DNA of 64,000 nt from Rubrimonas cliftonensis (GCF_900107585.1 NZ_FNQM01000009.1:87739-151738), one strand, 5' to 3'. Positions 28,733 to 38,335 are shown, numbered from the stretch's first letter. Numbers and translations are program-made. Notes: a model not told the origin generated them from the sequence alone.

Positions 28733-30569
28733 GCCCGCTCCCGTCGCCCGCGCGGCCCGGCCCGCAGCCGAGCGCGCGTCAGGCGCCACGGCCCGCACCC
28801 CCGTGCGCAGCGCGTGGCGCAGCGCGCTGGTCGGCTCGGCGCTGGGGCTCGCGGCGGTGGCGGCCGGCCCGTTCCTGCTCGACACCTACACCACCAACAT
28901 CCTGATCCGGGCGCTGTTTCTCGCCGCCCTCGTGGTGGGCGTGGACATCCTGTGGGGCTACGCCGGCGTGCTGACCTTCGGCCAGTCGGCGTTCTTCGGG
29001 GTCGGCGCCTACGCCTGCGCGCTGGTCTTCACCCATTACGGCTTCGGGCCGGGCTGGGCCGTCGGCGCGCTGGCGCTCGGCGTGCTGGGTGCGGCGGGGG
29101 TGGCGGCTCTGGTCGGATGGCTCGCCTTCTACCACGGCGCCTCGCCGCTCTACGCCTCGATCATCACGCTCGCGCTGCCCATCGTGCTGGTGCAGGCGAT
29201 CTTCGCCGGCGGGCGGTTCACCGGCTCCTCCAGCGGGCTCTCGGCGTTCCCGACCTACTACTGGTCGGTCGGGACATGGTTCACCATCGCCGGGGTCTAT
29301 CTCGTGGCCGTCACCGCCGCGGCGTGGCTGTTCGTGCGCAGCGATTTCGGCCGACTGCTGGTGGCGATCCGCGAGAACGAGGAGCGCTGCGCCTATCTCG
29401 GCGTGCCGGTCTCCGGCGTGAAGATCGCGCTGATGGCGGCCTCCGGCGCGGTCGGGGCGGGGGCCGGCTTCGGCTACGCCGCCTTCACCAATGTCGTGGC
29501 GCCGGAGCTCGGCGGCTTCCTGCTCGGCACCGAGCTGCTGATCTGGACGGCGCTGGGCGGGCGCGGCACGCTCATCGGGCCGGTGCTGGGGACGCTGGGG
29601 ATCGACGTGACGGCGTCCTACCTCACCGGCGCGCTGCCGTTTCTGTGGTCGCTGCTGATCGGGATCGCCTTCGTCGCGGTGATCGTGCTGCTGCCGCAGG
29701 GCGTCGCGCCGGTGGTCGCCTCCGGTGCGCGGCGGCTGCTGGGGCGCGGGCCGGCGGCCCCGTCGCCGCTTGCGCTGGCGCCCGCGCCGGCGCGCGCCGA
29801 GACGCGGGAAGGCGTCGCCGCGCCGCTGAAGGTCGAGAACCTCTCGCGCCGGTACGGCAGCCTCAAGGTGCTCGACGGCGTGAGCTTCGAGGCGCAGGCC
29901 GGCGCCATCCTCTCCATCGTCGGGCCTAACGGCGCCGGCAAGACGACGCTGATGCGCTGCCTCTCGGACGGCGGCGAGCGCACCGGCGGCAGGGTCCACG
30001 TCAATGGCGTCGAGATCGGCCGCGGCGCGCCGCAGACCGTCGCCGCGCTCGGCGTCGGCCGCAGCTTCCAGAACACCAACCTGTTCGACACGCTGACGGT
30101 CGGCGAATGCCTCACGCTCGCCCGCTACAAGCGCGACGGCGCCCGCAAGTTCGCCCGCCGCCTCGCGCTCGACCTGCCCCAGCCGGCGCTCGACATCCTG
30201 TCCGCCACCGGGCTGAGCGACCGTCTGGGGCTGGAGACGCGCCACCTCTCCCACGGCATGAAGCGCGGGCTGGAGCTCGCCATGGTGCTGGCCACCGAGC
30301 CCGACGTGCTGCTGCTGGACGAGCCGACCGCGGGGCTGACCAAGGCCGAGCGCACCGCCATCGGAGGCGTGCTGGTCGATCTGGCGCGCGCCCACGGCCT
30401 CTGCACCCTGCTGATCGAGCACGACCTCGACTTCGTGCGCGAGATCTCCGACCGCGTCGTGGTGCTGCACCAGGGCGAGCTGCTGATGGAGGGCACGGTG
30501 GAGGAGGTCGTCGCGTCCGATCTCGTGAAGGCGGTCTACGCCGGCGAGCGGGCGGAGACGGCGCCGTGA
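28725..30569 (+). CDS. fused ABC permease-ATPase (LivM-LivG fusion)
   Basis: About 614 residues encode two proteins that are normally separate. Residues about 55-340 are a LivM/UrtC-type permease (DILWGYAGVLTFGQSAFFGVGAYA, later LIWTALGGRGTLIGPVLGT and VLLPQGVAPV). After a Pro/Ala linker, residues about 365-610 are a LivG-type ATPase: Walker A GPNGAGKTT, LSHGMKRGLE signature and Walker B LLLDEPTAGLTKAE. The start is a TTG inside the end of the preceding gene. No stop or frameshift separates the halves. The first 45 residues are low-complexity, so the true start could be a little downstream. Confidence 0.9.
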   Translation: MVEPAPVARAARPAAERASGATARTPVRSAWRSALVGSALGLAAVAAGPFLLDTYTTNILIRALFLAALVVGVDILWGYAGVLTFGQSAFFGVGAYACALVFTHYGFGPGWAVGALALGVLGAAGVAALVGWLAFYHGASPLYASIITLALPIVLVQAIFAGGRFTGSSSGLSAFPTYYWSVGTWFTIAGVYLVAVTAAAWLFVRSDFGRLLVAIRENEERCAYLGVPVSGVKIALMAASGAVGAGAGFGYAAFTNVVAPELGGFLLGTELLIWTALGGRGTLIGPVLGTLGIDVTASYLTGALPFLWSLLIGIAFVAVIVLLPQGVAPVVASGARRLLGRGPAAPSPLALAPAPARAETREGVAAPLKVENLSRRYGSLKVLDGVSFEAQAGAILSIVGPNGAGKTTLMRCLSDGGERTGGRVHVNGVEIGRGAPQTVAALGVGRSFQNTNLFDTLTVGECLTLARYKRDGARKFARRLALDLPQPALDILSATGLSDRLGLETRHLSHGMKRGLELAMVLATEPDVLLLDEPTAGLTKAERTAIGGVLVDLARAHGLCTLLIEHDLDFVREISDRVVVLHQGELLMEGTVEEVVASDLVKAVYAGERAETAP

Positions 30570-31285
30570 ACGTCCCGCCCGTCGCCCCCGCTCTGGAGGT
30601 CGAGGGCCTCGTCTCGGGCTATGGCGGCGCCATGGTGCTGCGCGGCGTCTCGCTGCGGCTTGCGCCTGGCGAGATCGTCGCCGTGCTCGGCAAGAACGGC
30701 ATGGGCAAGAGCACGCTCCTCAAGACCGTGATGGGTTTCCTGCCGGCGCGCGAGGGCCGGGTGCGGCTGGGCGGAGAGGACGTCACCGGCCGCGCCCCGC
30801 ACCTCGTCGCGCGCGCCGGCGTCGCGCACGCGCCGCAGGAGTTCACAATCTTCCAGGATCTGACGGTCGCCGAGAACCTGCGCCTCGGCGTGTCGAGCGA
30901 CGCCGACTACCGCGCCCGCCTCGGCGCATTGGAAGGCGTGTTCCCGCGGATGCTGGAGCGGCTGCGCCAGCGCGCCGGCACCCTCAGCGGCGGCGAGCAG
31001 AAGATGCTGCTGATGAGCCGCGCGCTGCTGGCCCGGCCGAGGGTGATGCTCGTCGACGAGATCAGCGAGGGCCTCCAGCCCACCATGATCGACCGCATGG
31101 CCGAGGCGCTGCGCGCCGCGCGCGAGGGCCATGGCGTCGCCATTCTGCTGGTCGAGCAGCACCTCGCCTTCGCGCTGTCGGTGGCCGACCGATACGCCGT
31201 GCTGAAGCTTGGCGAGATCATCGAGGAGGGCGCCGCCGGAGACCCCGCCGCCGCCGGCGCGCTGGCGGATCATCTCAAGGTGTAA
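30566..31285 (+). CDS. ABC transporter ATPase (LivF-like)
   Basis: 239 residues from a GTG overlapping the fusion gene stop (GTGA). Walker A GKNGMGKST is the LivF/UrtE variant (Met in place of Ala), the signature is TLSGGEQKMLLMSRAL, and Walker B is VMLVDEISEGLQP. It completes the transporter as the second ATPase alongside the fused LivG domain. It ends five bases before the DUF1028 gene. Confidence 0.94.
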   Translation: MNVPPVAPALEVEGLVSGYGGAMVLRGVSLRLAPGEIVAVLGKNGMGKSTLLKTVMGFLPAREGRVRLGGEDVTGRAPHLVARAGVAHAPQEFTIFQDLTVAENLRLGVSSDADYRARLGALEGVFPRMLERLRQRAGTLSGGEQKMLLMSRALLARPRVMLVDEISEGLQPTMIDRMAEALRAAREGHGVAILLVEQHLAFALSVADRYAVLKLGEIIEEGAAGDPAAAGALADHLKV

Positions 31286-31290
31286 GGACG

Positions 31291-32040
31291 ATGCGCGGAC
31301 TCGAGGTCAACACCTACTCGCTCGTCGGCCGCTGCGGCCGCACCGGCGAACTCGGCGCCTGCGTCGCCTCCGCCGTGCCCGCGGTCGGGGCCGTCTGCCT
31401 GCGCTTCCTCCCCGGCGTCGGGATCGTCAGCACCCAGTCCTGGGTGAACCCCTATCTCGCCGACGCCGCGCTCGACGCCATGGCCGGCGGCGGCGAGGCC
31501 CCGGCGGCGCTGGAGGCCGCGCTCGCCGCGGACGACGCCGCCGGCTTTCGTCAGATCGGCGCCATCGCCGCCGCCGGCCCCGGCGCGGCCTGGACCGGCG
31601 CGGGCTGCACCGCCTGGGCCGGCCAGCATCCGGCGGAGAGCTTCGCGGCGCAGGGCAACATGCTGACCGGGCCCGAGGTGATCGCCGCCATGTCCGACGC
31701 CTTCGCCGGCGACCCCGCCGCGCCGCTGGAGGAGCGCCTGATGCGCGCGCTGGAGGCCGCGCAGGCCGCCGGCGGCGACCGCCGGGGCCGGCAGGCGGCG
31801 GCGCTGATGGTGACGACCGCCGAGAGCTACCCGCGCGTCGACCTGCGCGTGGACGAGCACGCCGCGCCGATAGCTGAGCTGCGCCGCGTGCTGACCGTCG
31901 CGACCGCGCAGCTCGCCCCCTTCGTCGCGGGGATGCCCCGGCGCGGCGGCCCGACGACGCCCGCCCCCGACGCGGTGGTGGAGATGCTGCTGCGCTCGCC
32001 GCCCGACCGCCCCGCCGGCGGCGGCTCGCGCGACCCCTGA
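31291..32040 (+). CDS. DUF1028 family protein (Ntn-hydrolase-like)
   Basis: 249 residues. The N-terminus NTYSLVGRCGRTGELGACVASAVPAVGAVCLRFLPGVGIVSTQSWVNP and the later QGNMLTG element are diagnostic of DUF1028, a family with an Ntn-hydrolase-like fold found next to peptidases and amidases. No experimentally fixed activity is known to me. Its position inside a transporter/amidase operon suggests a hydrolytic step on the same compound. The C-terminal Pro/Gly-rich tail is short. Confidence 0.9.
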   Translation: MRGLEVNTYSLVGRCGRTGELGACVASAVPAVGAVCLRFLPGVGIVSTQSWVNPYLADAALDAMAGGGEAPAALEAALAADDAAGFRQIGAIAAAGPGAAWTGAGCTAWAGQHPAESFAAQGNMLTGPEVIAAMSDAFAGDPAAPLEERLMRALEAAQAAGGDRRGRQAAALMVTTAESYPRVDLRVDEHAAPIAELRRVLTVATAQLAPFVAGMPRRGGPTTPAPDAVVEMLLRSPPDRPAGGGSRDP

Positions 32041-32059
32041 CGCGCCCCGGAGCCAGACC

Positions 32060-32242
32060 ATGGATGACGCCGCCGATCCGCTCGACCCCGCCCTTCTGAC
32101 CGGCCTAGACCTGCCGCCGGAACGGCTGCGCGAGGTCGCCGCCGCCTTCTCGGAGATCCGAGCGGAGATCGACCGCCTGCGCGCCTTCGACCTCGGCGAG
32201 ACAGCGCCCGCCGTCGTCTTCGCGCCGGAGCGCCAGCGATGA
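32060..32242 (+). CDS. AtzG-like small subunit (DUF4089)
   Basis: 60 residues: LPPERLREVAAAFSEIRAEIDRLRAFDLGETAPAVVFAPER. This matches the short AtzG-type helper with a C-terminal PAxVFxP tail that inserts into a partner amidase. Known for the family: AtzG forms a complex with AtzE, the 1-carboxybiuret hydrolase of cyanuric acid breakdown. Here the gene overlaps the following amidase by ATGA, supporting a stoichiometric complex. Confidence 0.87.
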   Translation: MDDAADPLDPALLTGLDLPPERLREVAAAFSEIRAEIDRLRAFDLGETAPAVVFAPERQR

Positions 32243-33633
32243 GCGCCGCGGATGCGCCCTGGCGGCTCTCCATCGCCGAGCTGGTGCCGCTGATCCGCGA
32301 CGGCGCGCTGTCGCCGGTCGACCTGCTGGACGCGTATCTCGAGCGCATCGGCGCGCTGGACGGCGCGCTGCACAGCTTCGTCCACCTCAACGCCCACGCC
32401 CGGGCGGCCGCCGAGGCCGCGCAGGCCGAGATCGCCGCGGGGCGCTGGCGCGGGCCGCTCCACGGCGTTCCCATCGGCGTCAAGGACAACCATCTCACCG
32501 CCGACATGCCGACGACCGCGGGGGCCCCCGGCGAGGCCTTTCCCCTGCGCGACGCGACCGCCGTGGCGCGGCTGCGCGCGGCGGGCGCGGTGCTGATCGG
32601 CAAGACGCGGATGCACCAGTTCGCCTGGGGCATGGAGACGCCGCCGACCGCCAACCCGCGCGACCTCTCGCGCGTGCCCGGCGGCTCCTCGGGCGGTTCC
32701 GGCGCAGCGGTGGCGGCCGGTCTCTGCGCCGCCGCGCTCGGCTCCGACACCGGCGGCTCGATCCGCATCCCCGCGAGCCTCTGCGGCTGCGTCGGGCTGA
32801 AGCCGACCTTCGGCCTGATCGGGCGCGGAGGGATCGTGCCGCACAGCTGGTCGCTCGACCACGCCGGGCCGCTCGCGGCCTCGGTCGCCGACGCCGCGCT
32901 GCTGACCGAGGCGATGGCCGGCCCCGACCCCGACGACCCCGGCTGTGCGGGGCTGGCCGCGCCGGGCCTCGCCGCCGCCGCCGCGCCCGGCGCCTCCGTC
33001 GCGGGCCTGCGCGTCGGCGTCTGCCACCGTCACTTCTTCGAAGGGCTGACGCCCGCCGTCGAGCGGGCCGCTGACGCCGCGCTAGCCGCGCTCGTCGCCG
33101 CCGGCGCGCGGATCGTGGAGTTCGACGCGCCGGAGCTTTCCGTCGGCCTCGGCGCCATCTTCGCCATCGAGCTGGCGTCCTCCACGGCCTGGCATGACCG
33201 GCGGCTGCGCGAGGGCCGCGTCGCGGGCTTCGAGCCCGACGTCCGGCTGCTGGTGGAGATGGGCCGCCTCGTCTCCGGCGCCGACTACCTGCAGGCCGAG
33301 CGCTACCGCCGCCGGCTGGGGGAGGTCTTCGCCGCGCGCTTCGCCGACGTCGACGTGGTCGCAGGCCCGACGCTGCCGCTGACGGCCTGGCGCATGGGCG
33401 AGCGCAGCGTCGACATCGGCGGCCGGAGCGAGAGCGTGCTGGCGGTCTCGTGGCGGCTGACCTATCCGTGGAACCTGCTGGGCCTGCCGGCGCTCTCGCT
33501 GCCCTGCGGCGTCGACGGCGACGGCCTGCCGATCGGCTTCCAGATCGCCGGTCCGGCGTTCGGCGAGGCGGCCGTGCTGCGCGCCGGCGCTGCGCTCGAG
33601 GCCGCGCTCGGCGGTCCGATGGCGCGGGGCTGA
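32239..33633 (+). CDS. AtzE-like amidase-signature hydrolase
   Basis: 464 residues of the amidase signature family. The Lys/cis-Ser/Ser triad is visible: Lys in PIGVKDNHLTADMPTTAG, the Gly/Ser loop PGGSSGGSGAAVAAG, and the nucleophile Ser in GSDTGGSIRIPASLCGCVGLKP. It is coupled to the AtzG-like gene before it, so it is closer to AtzE than to GatA; the GatB/GatC genes are absent nearby. It likely hydrolyses a carboxyamide or ureide derived from the transported substrate. The exact substrate is unknown, and I do not claim cyanuric acid. Confidence 0.9.
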   Translation: MSAADAPWRLSIAELVPLIRDGALSPVDLLDAYLERIGALDGALHSFVHLNAHARAAAEAAQAEIAAGRWRGPLHGVPIGVKDNHLTADMPTTAGAPGEAFPLRDATAVARLRAAGAVLIGKTRMHQFAWGMETPPTANPRDLSRVPGGSSGGSGAAVAAGLCAAALGSDTGGSIRIPASLCGCVGLKPTFGLIGRGGIVPHSWSLDHAGPLAASVADAALLTEAMAGPDPDDPGCAGLAAPGLAAAAAPGASVAGLRVGVCHRHFFEGLTPAVERAADAALAALVAAGARIVEFDAPELSVGLGAIFAIELASSTAWHDRRLREGRVAGFEPDVRLLVEMGRLVSGADYLQAERYRRRLGEVFAARFADVDVVAGPTLPLTAWRMGERSVDIGGRSESVLAVSWRLTYPWNLLGLPALSLPCGVDGDGLPIGFQIAGPAFGEAAVLRAGAALEAALGGPMARG

Positions 33634-33656
33634 AACCTCAGAAGGAGCGAGACGGC

Positions 33657-34904
33657 ATGACGCAGGCGCGGACCGAAGGCCCCATCTCCGAACGCGTGGC
33701 GGCGCGCCTCGCCGCCATCGCCGCGCGCGAGCCGGTCCTGCGGGCCTACGCGCATCTCGATCCGGACGCCGCGCTTGCGGCCGCGCGCACGCTCGACGCC
33801 AGCGGCGACTCCGGCCCGCTCTGCGGCGCCGTCGTCGCGATCAAGGACATCTTCGACACCGCCGACATGCCGACCGGATGCGGCTCGCCCATCCACGCCG
33901 GCCGGAGGCCGGGCCGCGACGCCGCCGCCGTCGCCGCCATCCGCGCCGCCGGGGGCGTTATCGTCGGCAAGAGCGTCACCACCGAGTTCGCCTACATGCA
34001 CCCCGGCCCGACGACGCATCCGCTGAACCCCGCCCACACGCCGGGCGGGTCGTCCAGCGGTTCGGCGGCCTCGGTCGCGGCGGGCGGGGCGGACTACGCC
34101 ACCGGCACGCAGACCGCGGGATCGATCATCCGCCCCGCCGCCTTCTGCGGCGTCGTCGGCTTCAAGCCGAGCCGCGGCCTCGTCAGCCGCAGCGGCCTCG
34201 CGCTCTTCTCCGAGACGCTCGACACCATCGGCGGCTTCGCGCGCGACGTCGCCGGCGCCGCGCGCTTTATCGGCGCCATGGCCGGCCGGCGCGACCTTGT
34301 CGAGCTGACGCCGGCCGCCGCAGCCCCCCGCATCGCCGTCGTGCGCGGCGCCGAATGGGGGCCCGCCACGCCAGAGGCCCACGCCGCGCTGGAGGACGCC
34401 GCCGGCCGCTTCGCCCGCGCCGGCGCCGCGGTGCGCAACGTCGACCTGCCCGAGGCCTGCCGTGGCCTGCTCCCCGTGCAGCAGGCGGTCATGGCGCATG
34501 AAGGCGCGAAGGCGCTGGCGTGGGAGGTCGCGGCGGCCTGGGAAAGTCTCAGCGCGCCGCTCCAGGCGCTCATCGAGGAGGGCCGCGGCGTCGACTCGCG
34601 CGACCACGCCGCCCACATGCGCCGCGTCGTCAGGGCGCAGGCCGCCATGGCGGGTTTCTTCGAGGATTTCGACGTCGTGCTGACGCTCAGCGCGCCGGGC
34701 GAGGCGCCCGAGGGCCTTGCGAGCACCGGCGACTCCTCCTTCAACCGCGTCTGGACGCTTCTCGGCGGCCCGGCGCTCACCCTGCCCGCTGGAACCGGCC
34801 CCCGCGGCCTGCCGCTGGGCGTGCAGGTTGTCGGCCCGATCTGGCGCGACGCCGAGACCGCCGCCGTCGCGCTCTGGGCCGAAGGCGTGCTGGCGGAGGG
34901 CTGA
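33657..34904 (+). CDS. second amidase-signature hydrolase
   Basis: 415 residues beginning at the ATG at 33657, with AGAAGGAGCGAG upstream. Amidase signature with Lys in VVAIKDIFDTADMPTGCG, the PGGSSSGSAASVAAG loop and the nucleophile Ser in TGTQTAGSIIRPAAFCGVVGFKP. It differs clearly from the AtzE-like enzyme (no small subunit, shorter N-terminus, T-A-G-S instead of T-G-G-S). Being the last gene of the operon, it may act on the product of the first amidase or on free amides. Confidence 0.92.
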   Translation: MTQARTEGPISERVAARLAAIAAREPVLRAYAHLDPDAALAAARTLDASGDSGPLCGAVVAIKDIFDTADMPTGCGSPIHAGRRPGRDAAAVAAIRAAGGVIVGKSVTTEFAYMHPGPTTHPLNPAHTPGGSSSGSAASVAAGGADYATGTQTAGSIIRPAAFCGVVGFKPSRGLVSRSGLALFSETLDTIGGFARDVAGAARFIGAMAGRRDLVELTPAAAAPRIAVVRGAEWGPATPEAHAALEDAAGRFARAGAAVRNVDLPEACRGLLPVQQAVMAHEGAKALAWEVAAAWESLSAPLQALIEEGRGVDSRDHAAHMRRVVRAQAAMAGFFEDFDVVLTLSAPGEAPEGLASTGDSSFNRVWTLLGGPALTLPAGTGPRGLPLGVQVVGPIWRDAETAAVALWAEGVLAEG

Positions 34905-34916
34905 GCCCGCGCGCCG

Positions 34917-35561
34917 TCAGCCGGCGCCCGGCGCCTGCGCGCGCCTGCGCCGCATCGGCCTCAGCACCCGCAGATGGACGACCGCGACCGCCGTGGCGGC
35001 AAGCACCGCGCCGCAGAGCACCGTCTTGGAGAGCGCGCCCATCGTGCCCTCGATCAGCATCGCATGGACGACCGAGCCGATCACGATGACCACCGCCAGC
35101 ACGTTATGGGCGATGCGCCACGCCGCCGGGCGCAGCCCGAGCCTGCCTCGCAGCGCCACCAGCGCCGCCGTGGCGATCAGCGCCCACATCGCCGCAACGC
35201 CATAGACCGAGAAGGGCGTCGGCGAGACCAGCAGCAGCGCATCGAGCGCGTCCGGCGGGCTGGTGACGTAGAGGCCGCCGACATGCAGCGCCACCGCCAG
35301 CGCGATCCCGGCCCCCACCCGGCGGTGCAGCCGCCGCTCCGTCGCGGCGCGAAGTCCCGGAAGGTATCCCGCCGCGAGCAGCGGCTGCGCCAGCAGCAGC
35401 GCCAGCCCCGCCGCGCCGGCGAGGCCCGCGATGACGTAGGGCGCGCCGCGGCTCGCCAGCAGCGGGCTGGTCGCCGCGACCGCGACGGGCGCGATCATCG
35501 CTGCGGCGAGCGCCGCCCAGGCGAGCAGCCGCGCCGCGCCGCTGCGCGCGTTCTCCGCCAT
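34917..35561 (-). CDS. ferric reductase-like/cytochrome b-type transmembrane protein
   Basis: 214 residues with about six helices. Conserved His residues are placed for heme in RRVGAGIALAVALHVGGLY and WRIAHNVLAVVIVIGSVVHAMLIEG, the pattern of ferric-reductase-like transmembrane domains without the cytoplasmic flavin/NAD part. It follows, by 18 bases, a Tat-exported dioxygenase-like protein on the same strand, suggesting an electron-transfer partnership. It is convergent with the amide cluster. Confidence 0.78.
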   Translation of the reverse strand: MAENARSGAARLLAWAALAAAMIAPVAVAATSPLLASRGAPYVIAGLAGAAGLALLLAQPLLAAGYLPGLRAATERRLHRRVGAGIALAVALHVGGLYVTSPPDALDALLLVSPTPFSVYGVAAMWALIATAALVALRGRLGLRPAAWRIAHNVLAVVIVIGSVVHAMLIEGTMGALSKTVLCGAVLAATAVAVVHLRVLRPMRRRRAQAPGAG

Positions 35562-35579
35562 GTCGCGCGTGCGCCGCGC

Positions 35580-36077
35580 CTACGCCGGGGCCAGCACGAA
35601 GTCCGCGGACAGGCTCGTGTCGCTGGCGCTGGGCATCACCGGGCGCAGGAACACTGTCTGGAAAGCGCCGTCGTCATAGGCCAGATGCGCGTGCGGCTGG
35701 CCGAAATTCGGCACGATCTGCGGCATCTCCAGCCGGTAGGAGCCGTCCTCCGCCGTCAGCACGCTGCCATGGTTGGCGGGCTCGCGCTCGCCGCCCAGCG
35801 TCGTCGCCGCCCAGATCTGGATGCGCACGCCCGCCAGGGGGGCGCCGTCGCCGGCGCGGCGCACCGCGCCCGACATCCAGAAGCCCTCGCCAAGACGCTC
35901 CACGAAGGGCGCGCCGGGCCGATAGTTGTTGCTGCCGCCGCGCATGGTCTGCGTGGGTTCGAACCCGGTCGAGGCGCTCGCGGGCCGCATCAGTCCGGTT
36001 GACCCCACGGCGAGAACGCCGGCGGCGGCGCCGGCGCCGAGCAGCAGGGAACGGCGGCTGTGTGTGGTGATCTGCAT
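35580..36077 (-). CDS. Tat-exported intradiol ring-cleavage dioxygenase-like protein
   Basis: 165 residues from the ATG at 36077, with AAGGAG about eight bases upstream. The twin-arginine signal is SRRSLLLGAGAAAGVLAVG. The mature part has the beta-sandwich pattern of intradiol dioxygenases: PLAGVRIQIW, LTAEDGSYRLEMPQIVPNFGQPHAHLAY. The Tyr and the HxH pair that bind Fe(III) in protocatechuate dioxygenases are present, but the first tyrosine ligand is not obvious and the protein is short. It may be a periplasmic redox or binding protein and not a ring-cleaving enzyme. Paired with the downstream heme membrane protein. Confidence 0.75.
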   Translation of the reverse strand: MQITTHSRRSLLLGAGAAAGVLAVGSTGLMRPASASTGFEPTQTMRGGSNNYRPGAPFVERLGEGFWMSGAVRRAGDGAPLAGVRIQIWAATTLGGEREPANHGSVLTAEDGSYRLEMPQIVPNFGQPHAHLAYDDGAFQTVFLRPVMPSASDTSLSADFVLAPA

Positions 36078-36269
36078 CGTTCGCGCTCCTTGGCTTCGCG
36101 CCGGCGTCATCGGGCTGCGCGCGCCGGGGAAGTGTAACGTCTCTCCGCCTCTCGACCTAACGCGCGGCGGCGTCCTGCGCACCCGCCGCACGGCTTCGTG
36201 ATCGCGTCGAGCCGCGCGCCGGGGCCGACGCCGGACGTCCGATGCGCCTGCGCGCGCCGCGCAAGCAGA

Positions 36270-36295
36270 GGGGCGGCGCATTGCAGCGCCGCCCC
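36270..36295 (-). terminator. hairpin downstream of glnA
   Basis: GGGGCGGCGC and GCGCCGCCCC pair perfectly around a six-base loop, about 30 bases past the glnA stop on the minus strand. The following bases (CTCTGCTTGC) are only weakly U-rich. This is the likely end of the glnB-glnA transcript. Confidence 0.55.
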
Positions 36296-36324
36296 CCGAA
36301 GCGTTTCCCGAACCGAAGCCGCGA

Positions 36325-37734
36325 TCAGCAGCTGTAGTACATCTTGAACTCGATGGGGTGCGGAGTGTGCTCGTAGGCGTAGACCTCCTCCCACTTGAGC
36401 GCCATGTAGCCCTCGATCTGGTCGCGGGTGAAGACGTCGCCGGCCAGCAGGAAGTCCATGTCGGCCTCGAGCGCGCCCAGCGCCTCGCGCAGCGAGCCGC
36501 AGACCGTGGGGATGCCCGCGAGCTCCTCGGGCGGCAGGTCGTAGAGATCCTTGTCCGCCGGCTCGCCCGGATCGATCTTGTTCTTGATGCCGTCGATGCC
36601 GGCCATCAGCAGCGCCGAGAAGGCGAGGTAGGGGTTCGCCGACGGGTCGGGGAAGCGGGCCTCGAAGCGCTTCGCCTTCGGCGACTGCGTCCACGGGATG
36701 CGGCAGGAGGCGGAGCGGTTGCGGGCCGAGTAGGCCAGCAGCACCGGGGCCTCGAAGCCGGGGATCAGCCGCTTGTAGGAGTTCGTGCCGGGGTTGGTGA
36801 AGGCGTTCAGCGCGCGGGCGTGTTTCAGCACGCCGCCGATGTACCACAGCGCCTCCTGGCTGAGGTCGGCGTACTTGTCGCCGGCGAACAGCGGCTTGCC
36901 GTCCTTCCAGATCGACATGTTGACGTGCATGCCGGTGCCGTTGTCGCCCGCGATCGGCTTCGGCATGAAGGTCGCCGTCTTGCCGTAGGCGTGCGCCACG
37001 TTGTGGATGACGTACTTGTACTTCTGGAGCTGGTCGGCCTGATCGGTCAGGGTCGAGAAGATCAGGCCGAGCTCATGCTGGCAGGACGCGACCTCGTGGT
37101 GGTGCTTGTCCACCTTCATGCCGATCTGCTTCATGGTCGAGAGCATCTCGGAGCGCAGGTCCTGCGCGATGTCGGTCGGCGGGACGGGGAAGTAGCCGCC
37201 CTTCACGCCAGGCCGGTGGCCCATGTTGCCGCCCTCGAACTCGCGGTCGGAGTTCCAGGAGCCGTCCTCGGCGTCGACCTGGTAGGATACCTTGTTGATC
37301 GAGACCTGGAAGCGCACGTCGTCGAACACGAAGAACTCGGCCTCTGGGCCGAAATAGGCAGCGTCGCCGATGCCGGAGGACTGCAGGTAGGCCTCGGCCT
37401 TCCTGGCGGTGCCGCGCGGGTCGCGCTCGTAACGCTCGCCGGTGTCGGGTTCGAGCACGTCGCAGTGCACGCAGAGCGTCTTCTCGGCGAAGAACGGGTC
37501 CATGTAGACCGAGGACAGGTCCGGCATCAGCTTCATGTCGGACTGGTCGATCGACTTCCAGCCGGCGATCGACGAGCCGTCGAACATGAAACCTTCGGCG
37601 AGGAAGTCCTCGTCGACCTGGTCTTCGAGCACGGTGACATGCTGCAGCTTGCCGCGAGGATCGGTGAAGCGGATGTCGACGTAGGCGACCTCCTCATCCT
37701 TGATCATCTGCAGGACTTTCTTGACGTCGCTCAT
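36325..37734 (-). CDS. glnA: type I glutamine synthetase
   Basis: 469 residues, full length for GSI-beta. Signature [14 protein letters not shown] near residue 50, glutamate/ATP site [19 protein letters not shown], and the adenylylation loop [11 protein letters not shown], whose Tyr is the target of GlnE. It makes glutamine from glutamate, ammonia and ATP in the cytoplasm. It lies 52 bases after glnB, the conserved alphaproteobacterial glnBA operon, so PII and its main target are co-transcribed. Nitrogen control by NtrC through the glnB promoter is likely. Confidence 0.97.
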   Translation of the reverse strand: MSDVKKVLQMIKDEEVAYVDIRFTDPRGKLQHVTVLEDQVDEDFLAEGFMFDGSSIAGWKSIDQSDMKLMPDLSSVYMDPFFAEKTLCVHCDVLEPDTGERYERDPRGTARKAEAYLQSSGIGDAAYFGPEAEFFVFDDVRFQVSINKVSYQVDAEDGSWNSDREFEGGNMGHRPGVKGGYFPVPPTDIAQDLRSEMLSTMKQIGMKVDKHHHEVASCQHELGLIFSTLTDQADQLQKYKYVIHNVAHAYGKTATFMPKPIAGDNGTGMHVNMSIWKDGKPLFAGDKYADLSQEALWYIGGVLKHARALNAFTNPGTNSYKRLIPGFEAPVLLAYSARNRSASCRIPWTQSPKAKRFEARFPDPSANPYLAFSALLMAGIDGIKNKIDPGEPADKDLYDLPPEELAGIPTVCGSLREALGALEADMDFLLAGDVFTRDQIEGYMALKWEEVYAYEHTPHPIEFKMYYSC

Positions 37735-37786
37735 TTCGTTCCCTCTTTACCGACAGCAGCCTTGTTTGAATTCATGCGCCCGCGCG

Positions 37787-38305
<519 letters not shown>

Positions 38306-38335
38306 TCAACTGCGGGAGCCGGGCGGGAGCGTGGA

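Noticed and set aside
32239..34904. Amidases as GatA of the Glu-tRNA amidotransferase
   Set aside because: No gatB or gatC nearby, one amidase is paired with an AtzG-like subunit, and the operon is a transport/catabolic one.
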